Shown here: one piece after another, positions 1 to 8,521 of the stretch
Layout: each line of letters starts with the position of its first letter
Numbering within the stretch: the stretch's first letter is position 1
NCBI GenBank assembly: GCA_963733505.1
Contig: CAVTDW010000005.1
Span: 248,001 to 312,000 of the forward strand
DNA: 64,000 nt
Direction of reading: 5' to 3'
From: JALYXV01 sp963733505
Lineage (GTDB): Bacteria; Actinomycetota; Acidimicrobiia; Acidimicrobiales; Palsa-688
Notes under the pieces: generated by a model
Told to the model about the DNA's origin: nothing
Databases searched by the model: none
The model's input: the letters and a program-made list of their open reading frames with translations, nothing else
Made by a program: the position numbers and the translations under genes

Positions 1-582
1 AGTGCGGATGTGTGGTGGCTGCCCATGAAGACCCTGTGGTTGGGGCGGTGGGTTACCCACGGGTTGTTGTGGCCCGACTACCACCCGCGATTCTTCCGCC
101 CCGGACATGTGGTGTGGTCGCCGACGGTGCACAGCGCGCAGACCGTCCACGGCGTCGCCGACCGGGTGCCGGCCTCGGAGCAGTTTGCCCTGGTTCACCT
201 GTGGCGGCCTGACGTGGCCAGCTTCGTGACGATGGTGCAGCGATACTCCGACCTCGAAGTTCAACGTGCCACCGAAGCCGGCACCGGGTTCGCCCGCCGC
301 GACATTGTCGTGAGACCGGCTCGTGAGTTCGCGTCGCGCTTTCTGAAGCACAAGGGGTATCGGGACGGGTTCGACGGCTTGACGCTGGCGCTGCTCTTTG
401 CGTTCTATCGACTCGTCGCTGTCCTTAAATACTGGGAGCGCACCGGTCCGCGGGACTACGCCGACCGCGATCAGGGCCTTATTCGCTTCTTGGCCGGGTT
501 GGCGGCCGAGAAGCGCGCCGGCCATCGGTCACCGCCAGAGGGACGTGACCAGATCGGTGGAGCGGTCGGTGGGCGAGGCTGA
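1..582 (+). CDS. Glycosyltransferase family 2, C-terminal part
   Basis: The reading frame is open from the first base, so this is the 3' part of a gene starting outside the window (about 193 residues visible). The tail holds an R-x-F-x-x-R-F followed by HKGYRDGFDGL, then a hydrophobic stretch ending in KYWE. That layout is typical of the C-terminus of GT2 enzymes of the WaaE/KdtX type, which transfer a sugar to a glycan or glycolipid at the inner face of the membrane. The catalytic GT-A half lies upstream and cannot be judged. The 3' end overlaps the candidate start of the flippase gene, so the two are probably one glycan-assembly operon. Sugar donor and acceptor are unknown. Confidence 0.75.
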   Translation, partial: SADVWWLPMKTLWLGRWVTHGLLWPDYHPRFFRPGHVVWSPTVHSAQTVHGVADRVPASEQFALVHLWRPDVASFVTMVQRYSDLEVQRATEAGTGFARRDIVVRPAREFASRFLKHKGYRDGFDGLTLALLFAFYRLVAVLKYWERTGPRDYADRDQGLIRFLAGLAAEKRAGHRSPPEGRDQIGGAVGGRG

Positions 583-2065
583 CGAGTCCGAAACCGAACC
601 GAGCCCGGATCCGCCCGCCCGGTCGATAACCCGCATGGTGGGCGGCGACACGCTCGGACAGTTTCTCGGTCGGGTCGTGGCCGGTGGCGCGTCGCTTGTC
701 GCCCTTCGCCTCGCCACCGTTGCCCTCGGGCCGACCCGGTACGGCCATGTCGCGATAGCTCTGGCGCTGGTACAGGTGTTCGGCGGGATCGCTGACTTCG
801 GTCTGCTGGCCGTCGTCACCCGCGACATGGCCGTGGCCGACGCCGAGAGTGCCGCCGACATCATGCGCACTGCGTTCTGGTTGCGCCTGGCGTTGGGCGC
901 GGTGTCTACCGTCGTGGTGCTGGCCATCACGGCGGTGGCCTTCGGTCACGAGCCGGGTGTGCTCACCGGGGTGCTCATTCTCACTCCGATCCTGATCACC
1001 CGAGCCGTCGATCTGGCATACACCGCGTGGTTCGCGGCGGGCACGCGACTGGCGACACCGACACTCATCGTGGCCGTGGTGCAACTGGTCAGCCTCCCGT
1101 TCCTCTGGTTGCTGCTTCGAAACAACGGGGGAGGGGCGGCATATCTGGGGATCGCCGCCGCCGCCGCCGTTGTCAGCGGCCTCGCCATCGCGGCGTGGTC
1201 TCGTCACCCGCTTGGCGGTCGAACCTCGAGCGGCACCGCCCGTGGAAGGGAACTCCTCCGAGTCGCCCTGCCCCTTGGCGTCGTCACCGTGGTGAACATG
1301 GTGTACCTGCGGCTCGACGGCGTCCTCCTTGCCATCGAGCGGCCCGCGGCCCAGGTCGCCTACTACGGCGTCGCCTACCGGCCCATCGACTTCGTCGTCG
1401 GTCTCCCTGCGCTGCTCATGCTCGCCCTCCTCCCTTCGCTGGCCCAGGCCAGCCCGGCCCGCCAGCTGGAACTGGTGCAAAGGGCCCTCGACGTGCTTGT
1501 CCTGGCCGCCGTCGTGATCTGTCTCGGCGTGGCCGCCTCCGCCCACTTCATCGTCGGGGTCCTCGGTGGTTCCAACTTCTACCCCGCGGCGCGTCCGCTG
1601 GCAATCCTCGGCATCGGCGCCGCAATCTCATTCGGCAGCGCGGTATTCGGGCACGCCCTCGTCGCAATCCACGAGCAGCGCCGGATGCTTCACATCCTTC
1701 TTGCCGTCACGATCGTGAACCTGACCGCCAACCTGGCGTTCATCCACTATTGGGGGCCGACCGGGGCGTCGTTGGCGCTGGTCCTGTCTGAACTCGTCGG
1801 GCTGATTCTTCTCGAACAGGCGTTCCGGCGAGCCGCGGCCGCCGGACCGTCGTGGCGTCAGCTGTGGCGGTTGGCCCCTGCAACCGTCGCCGCCGTCGCC
1901 CTGTGGTCGCTAATCCGGGCCACCGTCGCCCGCTCCGACTCGTTCCTTGCAACCGCCGCACCGGTTGCCGTCGCCGGGGTGGTCTTCGTGGTTCTGGCGG
2001 CCGCCACCGGTGCTCTTCGCCCGTTGGGGGTGGGACGCTCCTTCTCCCGGCCCGCCCCCCGCTGA
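557..2065 (+). CDS. Polysaccharide/oligosaccharide flippase (Wzx/MATE-like)
   Basis: About 500 residues, almost wholly hydrophobic, with roughly 12-14 predicted membrane segments. The N-terminal DTLGQFLGRVVAGG and GPTRYGHVAIALA segments match the start of the polysaccharide_synt/MurJ-like flippase fold. Such proteins move lipid-linked glycans across the cytoplasmic membrane. The start is uncertain: GTG 557 and GTG 569 overlap the upstream glycosyltransferase by 14-26 bases, while ATG 635 would leave only a few residues before the first helix. The pairing with a glycosyltransferase supports a role in cell-surface glycan export. The C-terminus is a short basic tail after the last membrane segment. 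Confidence 0.8.
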   Translation: MERSVGEADESETEPSPDPPARSITRMVGGDTLGQFLGRVVAGGASLVALRLATVALGPTRYGHVAIALALVQVFGGIADFGLLAVVTRDMAVADAESAADIMRTAFWLRLALGAVSTVVVLAITAVAFGHEPGVLTGVLILTPILITRAVDLAYTAWFAAGTRLATPTLIVAVVQLVSLPFLWLLLRNNGGGAAYLGIAAAAAVVSGLAIAAWSRHPLGGRTSSGTARGRELLRVALPLGVVTVVNMVYLRLDGVLLAIERPAAQVAYYGVAYRPIDFVVGLPALLMLALLPSLAQASPARQLELVQRALDVLVLAAVVICLGVAASAHFIVGVLGGSNFYPAARPLAILGIGAAISFGSAVFGHALVAIHEQRRMLHILLAVTIVNLTANLAFIHYWGPTGASLALVLSELVGLILLEQAFRRAAAAGPSWRQLWRLAPATVAAVALWSLIRATVARSDSFLATAAPVAVAGVVFVVLAAATGALRPLGVGRSFSRPAPR

Positions 2066-2124
2066 CCCGACACCGTTCGTCGCCTTCGGCATGGTCACTG
2101 ACCGGCGGTAGGCTCGCACCCGTC

Positions 2125-4739
2125 ATGGATGCCAACGGGCTCCGGCGCGCGTTCACCACCTTCTTCGCCGAGCGGGGTCATGCCGTCATGCCCTCTTCCG
2201 GCCTGATTCCGCACCATCCGCGGGCGCCGCTGTTCACCAACGCCGGGATGAACCAGTTTCTCCCCTACCTGTTGGGCGAGGAAATCCCGCCGCACGTCCG
2301 GGCCACGTCGGTACAGAAGTGTGTCCGCGTCAAGGGAAAGCACGACGACATCGAGCTGATCGGTCGCACCACCCGGCACTTCACGTTCTTCGAGATGCTG
2401 GGCAACTTCAGCTTCGGCGACTACTTCAAGGAAGGCGCCATCGACTTCGCCTGGGAGTTCATCACCCAGACGCTGGGTCTCGACGGCGACCGGATGTGGG
2501 TCACGGTGCACGAGTCCGACGACGACGCGGCCGCCATCTGGCACGACCGGATCGGCATTCCCTCCGAGCGCATCCAGCGCATGGGCGAGGACAACTTCTG
2601 GGAGATGGGCGACACCGGTCCGTGCGGGCCGTGCTCGGAGATCTACTACGACCGGGGACCCGAATTCGGCCCTGCGGGCGGCCCAGCCCACGGTGGTGAC
2701 GAGCGCTACCTCGAGTTCTGGAACCTGGTGTTCACCCAGTACGACCGCCAAGCCGACCGGTCGCTGAAGCCGCTGCCGAAGGGCAACATCGACACCGGCG
2801 CGGGCCTCGAACGGATCCTGTCGATCCTCCAAGGCGTGGGATCGGCGTGGGAGACCGACGCCATCCGACCGGTCATCGCGGCTGCCGAAGCCGTCACCAG
2901 GCGGGAGTACGGTTCCGATCCCGAGGCGGACGTCGCCCTTCGCATTCTCGCCGATCATGCCCGCTCCGTGACGTTCCTCGTGAACGACGGCGTTTTTCCC
3001 AGCAATGAAGACCGCGGCTACGTCCTGCGGCGGCTGATCCGACGCGCCGTGCGCCATGCCTTCCAACTCGGCGTCGAGGAGATCGTGATGGCCGACCTGG
3101 TCCACGCCGTGGTCGAGGTCATGCGTGAGCCCTATCCGGAGCTGCACAAGAACGAGGCGTTCATCACCGGCGTCGTCGCCCGCGAGGAGCAGCGCTTCCG
3201 GGCGACCCTGCGGGCCGGCTTGGCCATGCTGGAGGAGGCCCTCGCCAGCGGGACTGGCGAGATCGCGGGCGAGGTGGCATTCAAGCTGCACGACACCCAC
3301 GGGTTCCCGATCGAGCTGACCCGGGAGATCGCGGCCGAGAAGGGTGTCGCCGTCGACGAGGCGGGCTTTGCCGACGCCATGGCCCGTCAGCGTCAGCAGT
3401 CGAAGGAAGGGGGAAAAAGGAGGCCGGATCGGCGGCGCACCTCGGTACCTACCGCGAACTGGTGGAGCAGTTCGGGCCGACCGAATTCCTGGGTTACACC
3501 GACGAGCAGACGAACGCCCGGGTGCTGGCCGTGCTCCCCGTCGATGCGCCCGAGTCGTCGGAGTCGCCTCATCTGGCGCACGTCGAGATCTTCCTCGATC
3601 GGACGCCGTTTTACGCCGAGGGCGGGGGACAGGTTGGCGACACCGGGATGGTCAAGACGGCCAGCGGCGCGGCCAACGTGCTCGACACCACGTACGCCCT
3701 GCCGGGTCTGCACCGCCACGTCGCGGTGGTGCTGCGAGGCGTGATCACCCCCGGCCAGGATGCCGAGGTGTTCGTCGACGCCGACCGCCGGGCGGCCATC
3801 CGGCGCAACCACACCGGGACCCACCTGCTCCATGCCGCCCTTCGCGAGGTACTCGGCAGCCACGTCAAGCAGGCCGGATCGCTGGTGGCGCCCGACCGGC
3901 TGCGTTTCGACTTCAGCCACTACGGGCCCATGACCGGCGACGAAATCGCCCGGGTCGAGGACCTGGTCAACGACCGGATTCTGGCCGACGAGCCCGTCGT
4001 GGCAACGGAGATGCCCAAAGCAGAGGCGGACCACCTGGGGGCCATCGCCTTCTTCGGGGACAAGTACGGCGAGGTCGTCCGGGTGGTGAGGGCCGGGAGC
4101 CGCTCCACCGAGCTGTGCGGCGGAACCCACGTGGCGGCGCTGGGCCAGATCGGGCCGGTTCGGATCGTGTCGGAGGGTTCGATCGGGTCCAACCTGCGAC
4201 GTCTGGAGGCCACGACGGGCACGGCCACGCTGGCTCGGCTCCGTCACGACGAGACGGTCATCGGGCAGGCGGCTCAGCTCCTCAAGGCCAGTCCCGAAGA
4301 GTTGGTGGCCGCCATCGAACGGCGACTGGGCGAGCTGCGGGCGTCCCAGGACGAGTTGAAGAGCCTCCGTCAAGTGGGCCTTCGAGACCTGGCCCGCAAC
4401 CTGGCCGAAGCCGCGGCCGACGACGGTGGCGCCGTGGTCGCCCGCCATGACGGACTCGACCAGCGCCAACTCCAGGAAGTGGCGCTCAGCGTTCGCAGCC
4501 AGAGCGGTGTGCGCGCCGTCGTGCTCGGCGGCAGCCCCGGCGAGGGAAAGGTGGCGCTGGTGGCGGCGGTCGCCAAGGACTCCGGCCTGGTGGCGTCGGA
4601 CCTGATCGCCGACGCGGCCAAGATCGTGGGTGGTGGGGGCGGCAAGAATCCCGACGTTGCCCTGGCCGGCGGCCGAGACCCGAGCCGCCTCGACGAAGCC
4701 CTCCAGCTGGTGCGCCAGACCTTGGGACTCGATCGTTGA
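2125..4739 (+). CDS. alaS: Alanyl-tRNA synthetase, interrupted by a one-base frameshift
   Basis: Class II alanyl-tRNA synthetase, about 871 residues once the frame is repaired, the normal length. The aminoacylation domain starts at ATG 2125 (MDANGLRRAF...). The editing domain carries HTGTHLLHA and the zinc-binding CGGTH, and the C-Ala domain ends with a GGGGKNPDVALAGG segment. The frame breaks at a run of five A (3414-3418): the upstream frame continues as nonsense to 3744, while the frame read after a -1 step gives an unbroken AlaRS sequence (KKEAGSAAHLGTY, then the rest to 4739). One more A would restore it. Because alaS is essential, a base-call error is the simplest reading. It heads a run of overlapping genes: ruvX starts inside its stop codon. 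Confidence 0.93.
3409..3420 (+). other. Frameshift site in alaS (G5A5 run)
   Basis: Five G followed by five A. In the upstream frame this reads GGG GGA AAA AGG. Re-reading one base after AAA gives AAG GAG GCC and restores the family sequence. The heptamer GGGAAAA also has the X-XXY-YYZ form used in programmed -1 frameshifting, but homopolymer undercalling explains it more simply. Confidence 0.8.
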
Positions 4740-5200
4740 TACCGGCAACGGGCCGGGTGCTGGGGATTGATTTGGGCACGGCCCGGGTGGGTGTCGCCAT
4801 CTCCGACACCCATCAACGGGTGTCGAGTGCCCTCGGCGTGATCGCCCGCTCCGGCGACCTGGCGGCCGACCGCCGGGCGCTGGCGCTGATGGTGGCCGAG
4901 GAGGAGGCGGTGGGCGTCGTGGTGGGTTTGCCGCTGTCGCTCGACGGCTCGCTCGGACCGGCGGCGCGGGCCACGCTCGACGAGATCGATGCCTGGGCGG
5001 CCGCCCTCGGCGACGTTCCCATCGCCACGGTCGACGAGCGCTATACGACCGTGGCCGCCAACCAGGCCATGCGGGCCGGGGGCCGGCGGGGCGCGAAGGC
5101 CCGCCAGCGGGTCGATTCCGTGGCGGCGTCGTTGTTGCTGCAGTCGTGGCTGGACCGCCGGCAGTCCGACGCCGGCGCCGCCGAGAGGACCGCCCGGTGA
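4736..5200 (+). CDS. ruvX: YqgF/RuvX-type RNase H-fold nuclease (putative pre-16S rRNA nuclease)
   Basis: A 154-residue protein with the RNase H-fold start GIDLGTARVGVA, a second conserved block VVVGLPLSLDGS, and TVDERYTT followed by the KARQRVDSVAA segment, the standard YqgF order. The family has been described both as a Holliday-junction resolvase homologue and as the nuclease that finishes the 16S rRNA 5' end. The length is normal. The start TTG at 4736 overlaps the alaS stop (TTGA), so translation is probably coupled. It sits between alaS and mltG, the usual actinobacterial and firmicute order. Confidence 0.92.
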   Translation: MIPATGRVLGIDLGTARVGVAISDTHQRVSSALGVIARSGDLAADRRALALMVAEEEAVGVVVGLPLSLDGSLGPAARATLDEIDAWAAALGDVPIATVDERYTTVAANQAMRAGGRRGAKARQRVDSVAASLLLQSWLDRRQSDAGAAERTAR

Positions 5201-6291
5201 GCTACGCCCCGCCGCTCGACGACGAGGACGATCCGCAGCCTGGGTCGTGGCGGCGCTCGGAGGCATTCCGGGCCCCCCGCCGCCGTCGGCGGGTGCTCCC
5301 GTGGCTCGTCGGTGTGCTCGTGGCGGTGGTGCTGGTCGCGGGGATCAGCGTCTTCTGGGTGCGCCAGCAGATCGATCCGGGCCACCGCGGCGCCCCGGTG
5401 GCATTCACGATCCCGCCCAACTCGTCGACCGCCAGCATCGCGTCGATCCTGGGCAAGGCGGGCGTGGTCCGCAACCCGACCGTGTTCCGGTTGTACGTCA
5501 AGGTCCAAGGCGCGGGATCGCTGCTGCCCGGGAAGTACGAGCTACCCCGCAACTCCAGTTACGACTCGGTGATCTCGGCTCTGCACAAGGGGCCGCCGAT
5601 CGTGTTCCAGAAGTTCACGATCCCCGAGGGCTTCACGCTCGCCCAGATCGCGGCGCGGGTGGGGAACCTCCCGGGGCGCTCCGCGGCGGGGTTCATGGCC
5701 GCCGCCACGGGTGGCCAGGTGCGGTCCCGCTACCAGCCGGACGGACAGAACAACCTCGAGGGGCTGCTATTTCCGGCGACGTATGAGGTGCGGGCCGACG
5801 ACAGTGATCTGAGCATCGTCCAGAAGATGGTGACCACCTTCGACGACAACGCCAGCACTGCGGGCATCGATCAGGCGGCCGCCAAGCTGGGCGTCACGCC
5901 CTACCAGGTGATCGTGGTGGCCTCGATGGTCGAGCGGGAAGCCAAGCTGGACGAGGATCGCGGACCCATCGCCAGCGTGATCTACAACCGGCTGCACAAG
6001 AACATGCTGCTGCAGATCGACGCCACGCTCCTCTACGGGCAAGGCATCTCCAATTCCGGCCAGATCGACAAGACGTCGGACAACCCGTACAACACCTACC
6101 GTTTCAAGGGACTGCCGCCAACGCCGATCGCTTCGGCGGGCATCCCGTCGCTGACCGCGGCCGCCAGTCCTCCGACGACGACCTACATCTACTACGTGCT
6201 GATCGATCCCAATGGCAAGCACGGCTTCGCCACCACGGCGGCCGACTTCGCCAAACTGGAGGCGCAGGCGAGGTCGAAAGGCCTGATCTGA
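5197..6291 (+). CDS. mltG: Endolytic murein transglycosylase MltG (YceG)
   Basis: 364 residues from GTG 5197, which overlaps the ruvX stop (GTGA). An acidic then arginine-rich N-terminal tail in the cytoplasm leads to one membrane helix (WLVGVLVAVVLVAGISVFWV, about residues 30-50). A LysM-like region and the YceG domain follow outside. The catalytic glutamate is in VASMVEREAKL (about residue 246), followed by the conserved SVIYNRL and LPPTPIASAG. The enzyme cuts nascent glycan strands and so helps set peptidoglycan chain length. It is membrane anchored and expected to act at the periplasm-like face near synthases. Confidence 0.92.
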   Translation: MSYAPPLDDEDDPQPGSWRRSEAFRAPRRRRRVLPWLVGVLVAVVLVAGISVFWVRQQIDPGHRGAPVAFTIPPNSSTASIASILGKAGVVRNPTVFRLYVKVQGAGSLLPGKYELPRNSSYDSVISALHKGPPIVFQKFTIPEGFTLAQIAARVGNLPGRSAAGFMAAATGGQVRSRYQPDGQNNLEGLLFPATYEVRADDSDLSIVQKMVTTFDDNASTAGIDQAAAKLGVTPYQVIVVASMVEREAKLDEDRGPIASVIYNRLHKNMLLQIDATLLYGQGISNSGQIDKTSDNPYNTYRFKGLPPTPIASAGIPSLTAAASPPTTTYIYYVLIDPNGKHGFATTAADFAKLEAQARSKGLI

Positions 6292-6332
6292 GCGGCGCCC
6301 GGGGAGCGGGCTGGCCGACGGCGTCGACCCAT

Positions 6333-7181
6333 GTGGCCGCCGTCATCGGCGACCCGGTGGACCACTCGCTCTCGCCGGTCCTGCACAACGCGGCCTTTGC
6401 GGCCCTGGGCCTCGACTGGATCTATCTGGCCCTTCCGGTCGCACGCGGACGGGTCGGCGATGCCATCACCGGGGTGCGGGCCCTCGGCTTGTCCGGGTTG
6501 TCGGTCACGATGCCTCATAAAGCGCCGGTCGCGGCCGAGATGGACGAGCTGAGCCCGACCGCCGCCCGGCTGGGCGCCGTCAACACCGTGACCCGCCGGG
6601 GCATGGACCTGGTCGGCGACAGCACCGACGGCGACGGGTTCCTGGCGGCGCTGGGGGTCGACGAAGGATGGGACCCTTCGGGTCGGCGGTGCGCGGTGCT
6701 CGGCGCTGGTGGTGCCGCCCGGGCGGTCATCCTGGCGCTGGCCGAGGCCGGGGCATCGACGGTGTCGGTGGTGGCCCGCCGGCGTGCGGCAGCCGAGGAG
6801 GCAGTGGCCCTGGCCGGCCCGGCCGGGCGGGTCGCCGGCATCGCCGCGGTGGCCGATGCCGAGCTCATCGTCAATGCCACGCCGGTCGGCATGGTTGAGG
6901 ACCCGCAGACCGCTGCCGGGGGGCTCGGGCTGCCGCTCGGGTTGCCGCTCGGGCTTGACCCCGGCTGGCTGGGCTCCGGGCAGCTGGTCGTCGACCTCAT
7001 TTATGCCCCTCCCAGTACCGCCCTGCTGGAGGCGGCACGCGCCGCCGGTGCCCGGGTGGCCAACGGGCTGGGCACGCTGATCCACCAGGCGGCGCTCCAG
7101 TCCCGGCTGTGGACCGGAATGGACCCTCCCCTGGAAGTGATGTCCGCGGCCGCGGTAGCTGCGCTCGCCTTACGCAGCTGA
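6333..7181 (+). CDS. aroE: Shikimate dehydrogenase
   Basis: 282 residues. It reduces 3-dehydroshikimate to shikimate with NADPH. The substrate-binding motif SLSP is at residues 13-16, the catalytic lysine in TMPHKAP near residue 62, the NTV turn follows, and the second catalytic aspartate is in STDGDGF. The nucleotide-binding loop GAGGAARAV is near residue 124. The likely start is GTG 6333; an ATG at 6331 is in another frame. The gene lies 41 bases after mltG in the same operon, while the other aro genes of the window are 44 kb away. Confidence 0.92.
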   Translation: MAAVIGDPVDHSLSPVLHNAAFAALGLDWIYLALPVARGRVGDAITGVRALGLSGLSVTMPHKAPVAAEMDELSPTAARLGAVNTVTRRGMDLVGDSTDGDGFLAALGVDEGWDPSGRRCAVLGAGGAARAVILALAEAGASTVSVVARRRAAAEEAVALAGPAGRVAGIAAVADAELIVNATPVGMVEDPQTAAGGLGLPLGLPLGLDPGWLGSGQLVVDLIYAPPSTALLEAARAAGARVANGLGTLIHQAALQSRLWTGMDPPLEVMSAAAVAALALRS

Positions 7182-7246
7182 ACGCTCCTTCAGGTCGGGC
7201 TCTAGGTCTCGGCGGAATGTGCCGATAGCAGACCCGGAGGTTGACC

Positions 7247-8521
7247 GTGTCGCTACAAGGATCGTTCGAGACGATTGCCCTGCGGGATGTCATGGCGCTG
7301 CTGGCGTCGAGTAACAAGTCGGGCGAACTGCGAGTGGTCGGCGGCCACGTCGAGGGACGGCTGTGGATCGAATCCGGACGCCTCGTCGCGTCGAAGGTCG
7401 GCAAGACCCACGACCATGTCGACGCCATGTTCGAGTTGTTGCGCCTGACCGAGGGGAACTTCGTTTTCACCGACGGGGTGGAAGCACCCGCCCACGACCA
7501 CGCCACACCGGTGGAACCGGTCGTGCACGAGGCTGAGGAACGGTTGAACGAGTGGCACGAGATCGAAGCGGTGGTGCCGTCCCTCGAACACCGGGTGCGG
7601 CTCATCCCTGACCTGCCCACCCCTGAGGTGACGCTGTCGGCGCTGGAGTGGCGCCTTGTGATGGCCGTCGCCCTGGCCGCGACCGTGCATGGGGCGCTCG
7701 AGGAGGTCGGGCTCAGCCATTTCGAGGGTTGCCGGGGCATCAGGCGACTCGTCGACGCGGGCCTGGTCATCGTCGAACCGCCCCGCGTCCGCCCATCGGC
7801 GGCCGATCCCGCCCGGGTTGCCCGCCGGGCCGCCTCGGCCAATGGCGCGTCGCTGGTCGCCGAAACCCCGAGCGCGCCCCGAGTGGCCCGTCGCCTGGCC
7901 GCGCCTGCGGTGACACCCGAACTGGAGCATGCCGCTCCGGCGGCGGCCGCTCCGGCGCCGCTCCGGCGGCGCTGAGGGATCGCTGGCTTCCTTGGCGGCC
8001 TTGGCCTTGTCCGGGGGGTCCGTGCGCCCCGCCGCCCCTGCGGCCCCGGTCGGCGAGATGACGTCGCCGTTCGAAGCGGCGCTTCGGGCCATTCCGACCG
8101 AGTACGACGACGAGGCCGAGTTGGGCCTCGTCCACCAGTTTCCGGTGATCGAAGACGAGGAGGTAGACGATGCCGCCCTGCTGTACGCCGTCGGCAGTGC
8201 CGGGGACCCGGCGCCTGCAGCGTTCGTCCATCCCGAACGAAGTGAGGCGGACGCCCTCCGGGGCCGGCGGGCTCGGCGCCAGGCGGCATCCCTTGGAGGT
8301 GAGCCGATGACTCCGGTGACCGCGACCCCCGTGGCGCGAACGGTTCGCCCCGTCGTGGCCGAAGCGGCGCCGCTCGCCGTCCATCCCGATGGTCTCGGGC
8401 TGGTACTGCTGGTGGGACCGCTGCTGGGACCGGTGCTGTTCGTGCCGATGACCAGGACCGGGACCCGGAGAGCATCAACCGGGGTCTGCTCCTCAAGTTC
8501 CTGTCGTCGGTCCGGTCATGA
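7247..8521 (+). CDS. DUF4388 (PATAN-type) protein of the pilus operon, two frameshifts
   Basis: The N-terminal about 100 residues match DUF4388/PATAN (LQGSFETIALRDVMALLA ... GELRVV ... LWIESGRLVA), a domain found in response-regulator and gliding/pilus regulators. GTG 7247 is preceded at good spacing by GGAGG (7236-7240). The first frame stops at 7975 in a GCTCCGGCG-type repeat. A Pro/Ala-rich and acidic region continues in the +1 frame (about 7945-8390). A third stretch, back in the first frame, ends DPESINRGLLLKFLSSV and stops at 8521, where the stop overlaps the pilB ATG (ATGA). That coupling and the sensible tail suggest one protein of about 424 residues with two compensating indels, probably sequence errors. 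A role in pilus regulation is inferred from position. Confidence 0.65.

Noticed and set aside
3409..3420. Programmed -1 frameshifting as the main explanation for alaS
   Set aside because: No stimulatory structure was evident and similar one-base breaks occur in many other genes of the window, so error is simpler; kept only as an alternative.
2095..4748. Long open frames on the minus strand opposite alaS (401 and 451 codons)
   Set aside because: They mirror the alaS reading frames, have no family motifs or ribosome sites, and are the usual antisense shadows in high-GC DNA.
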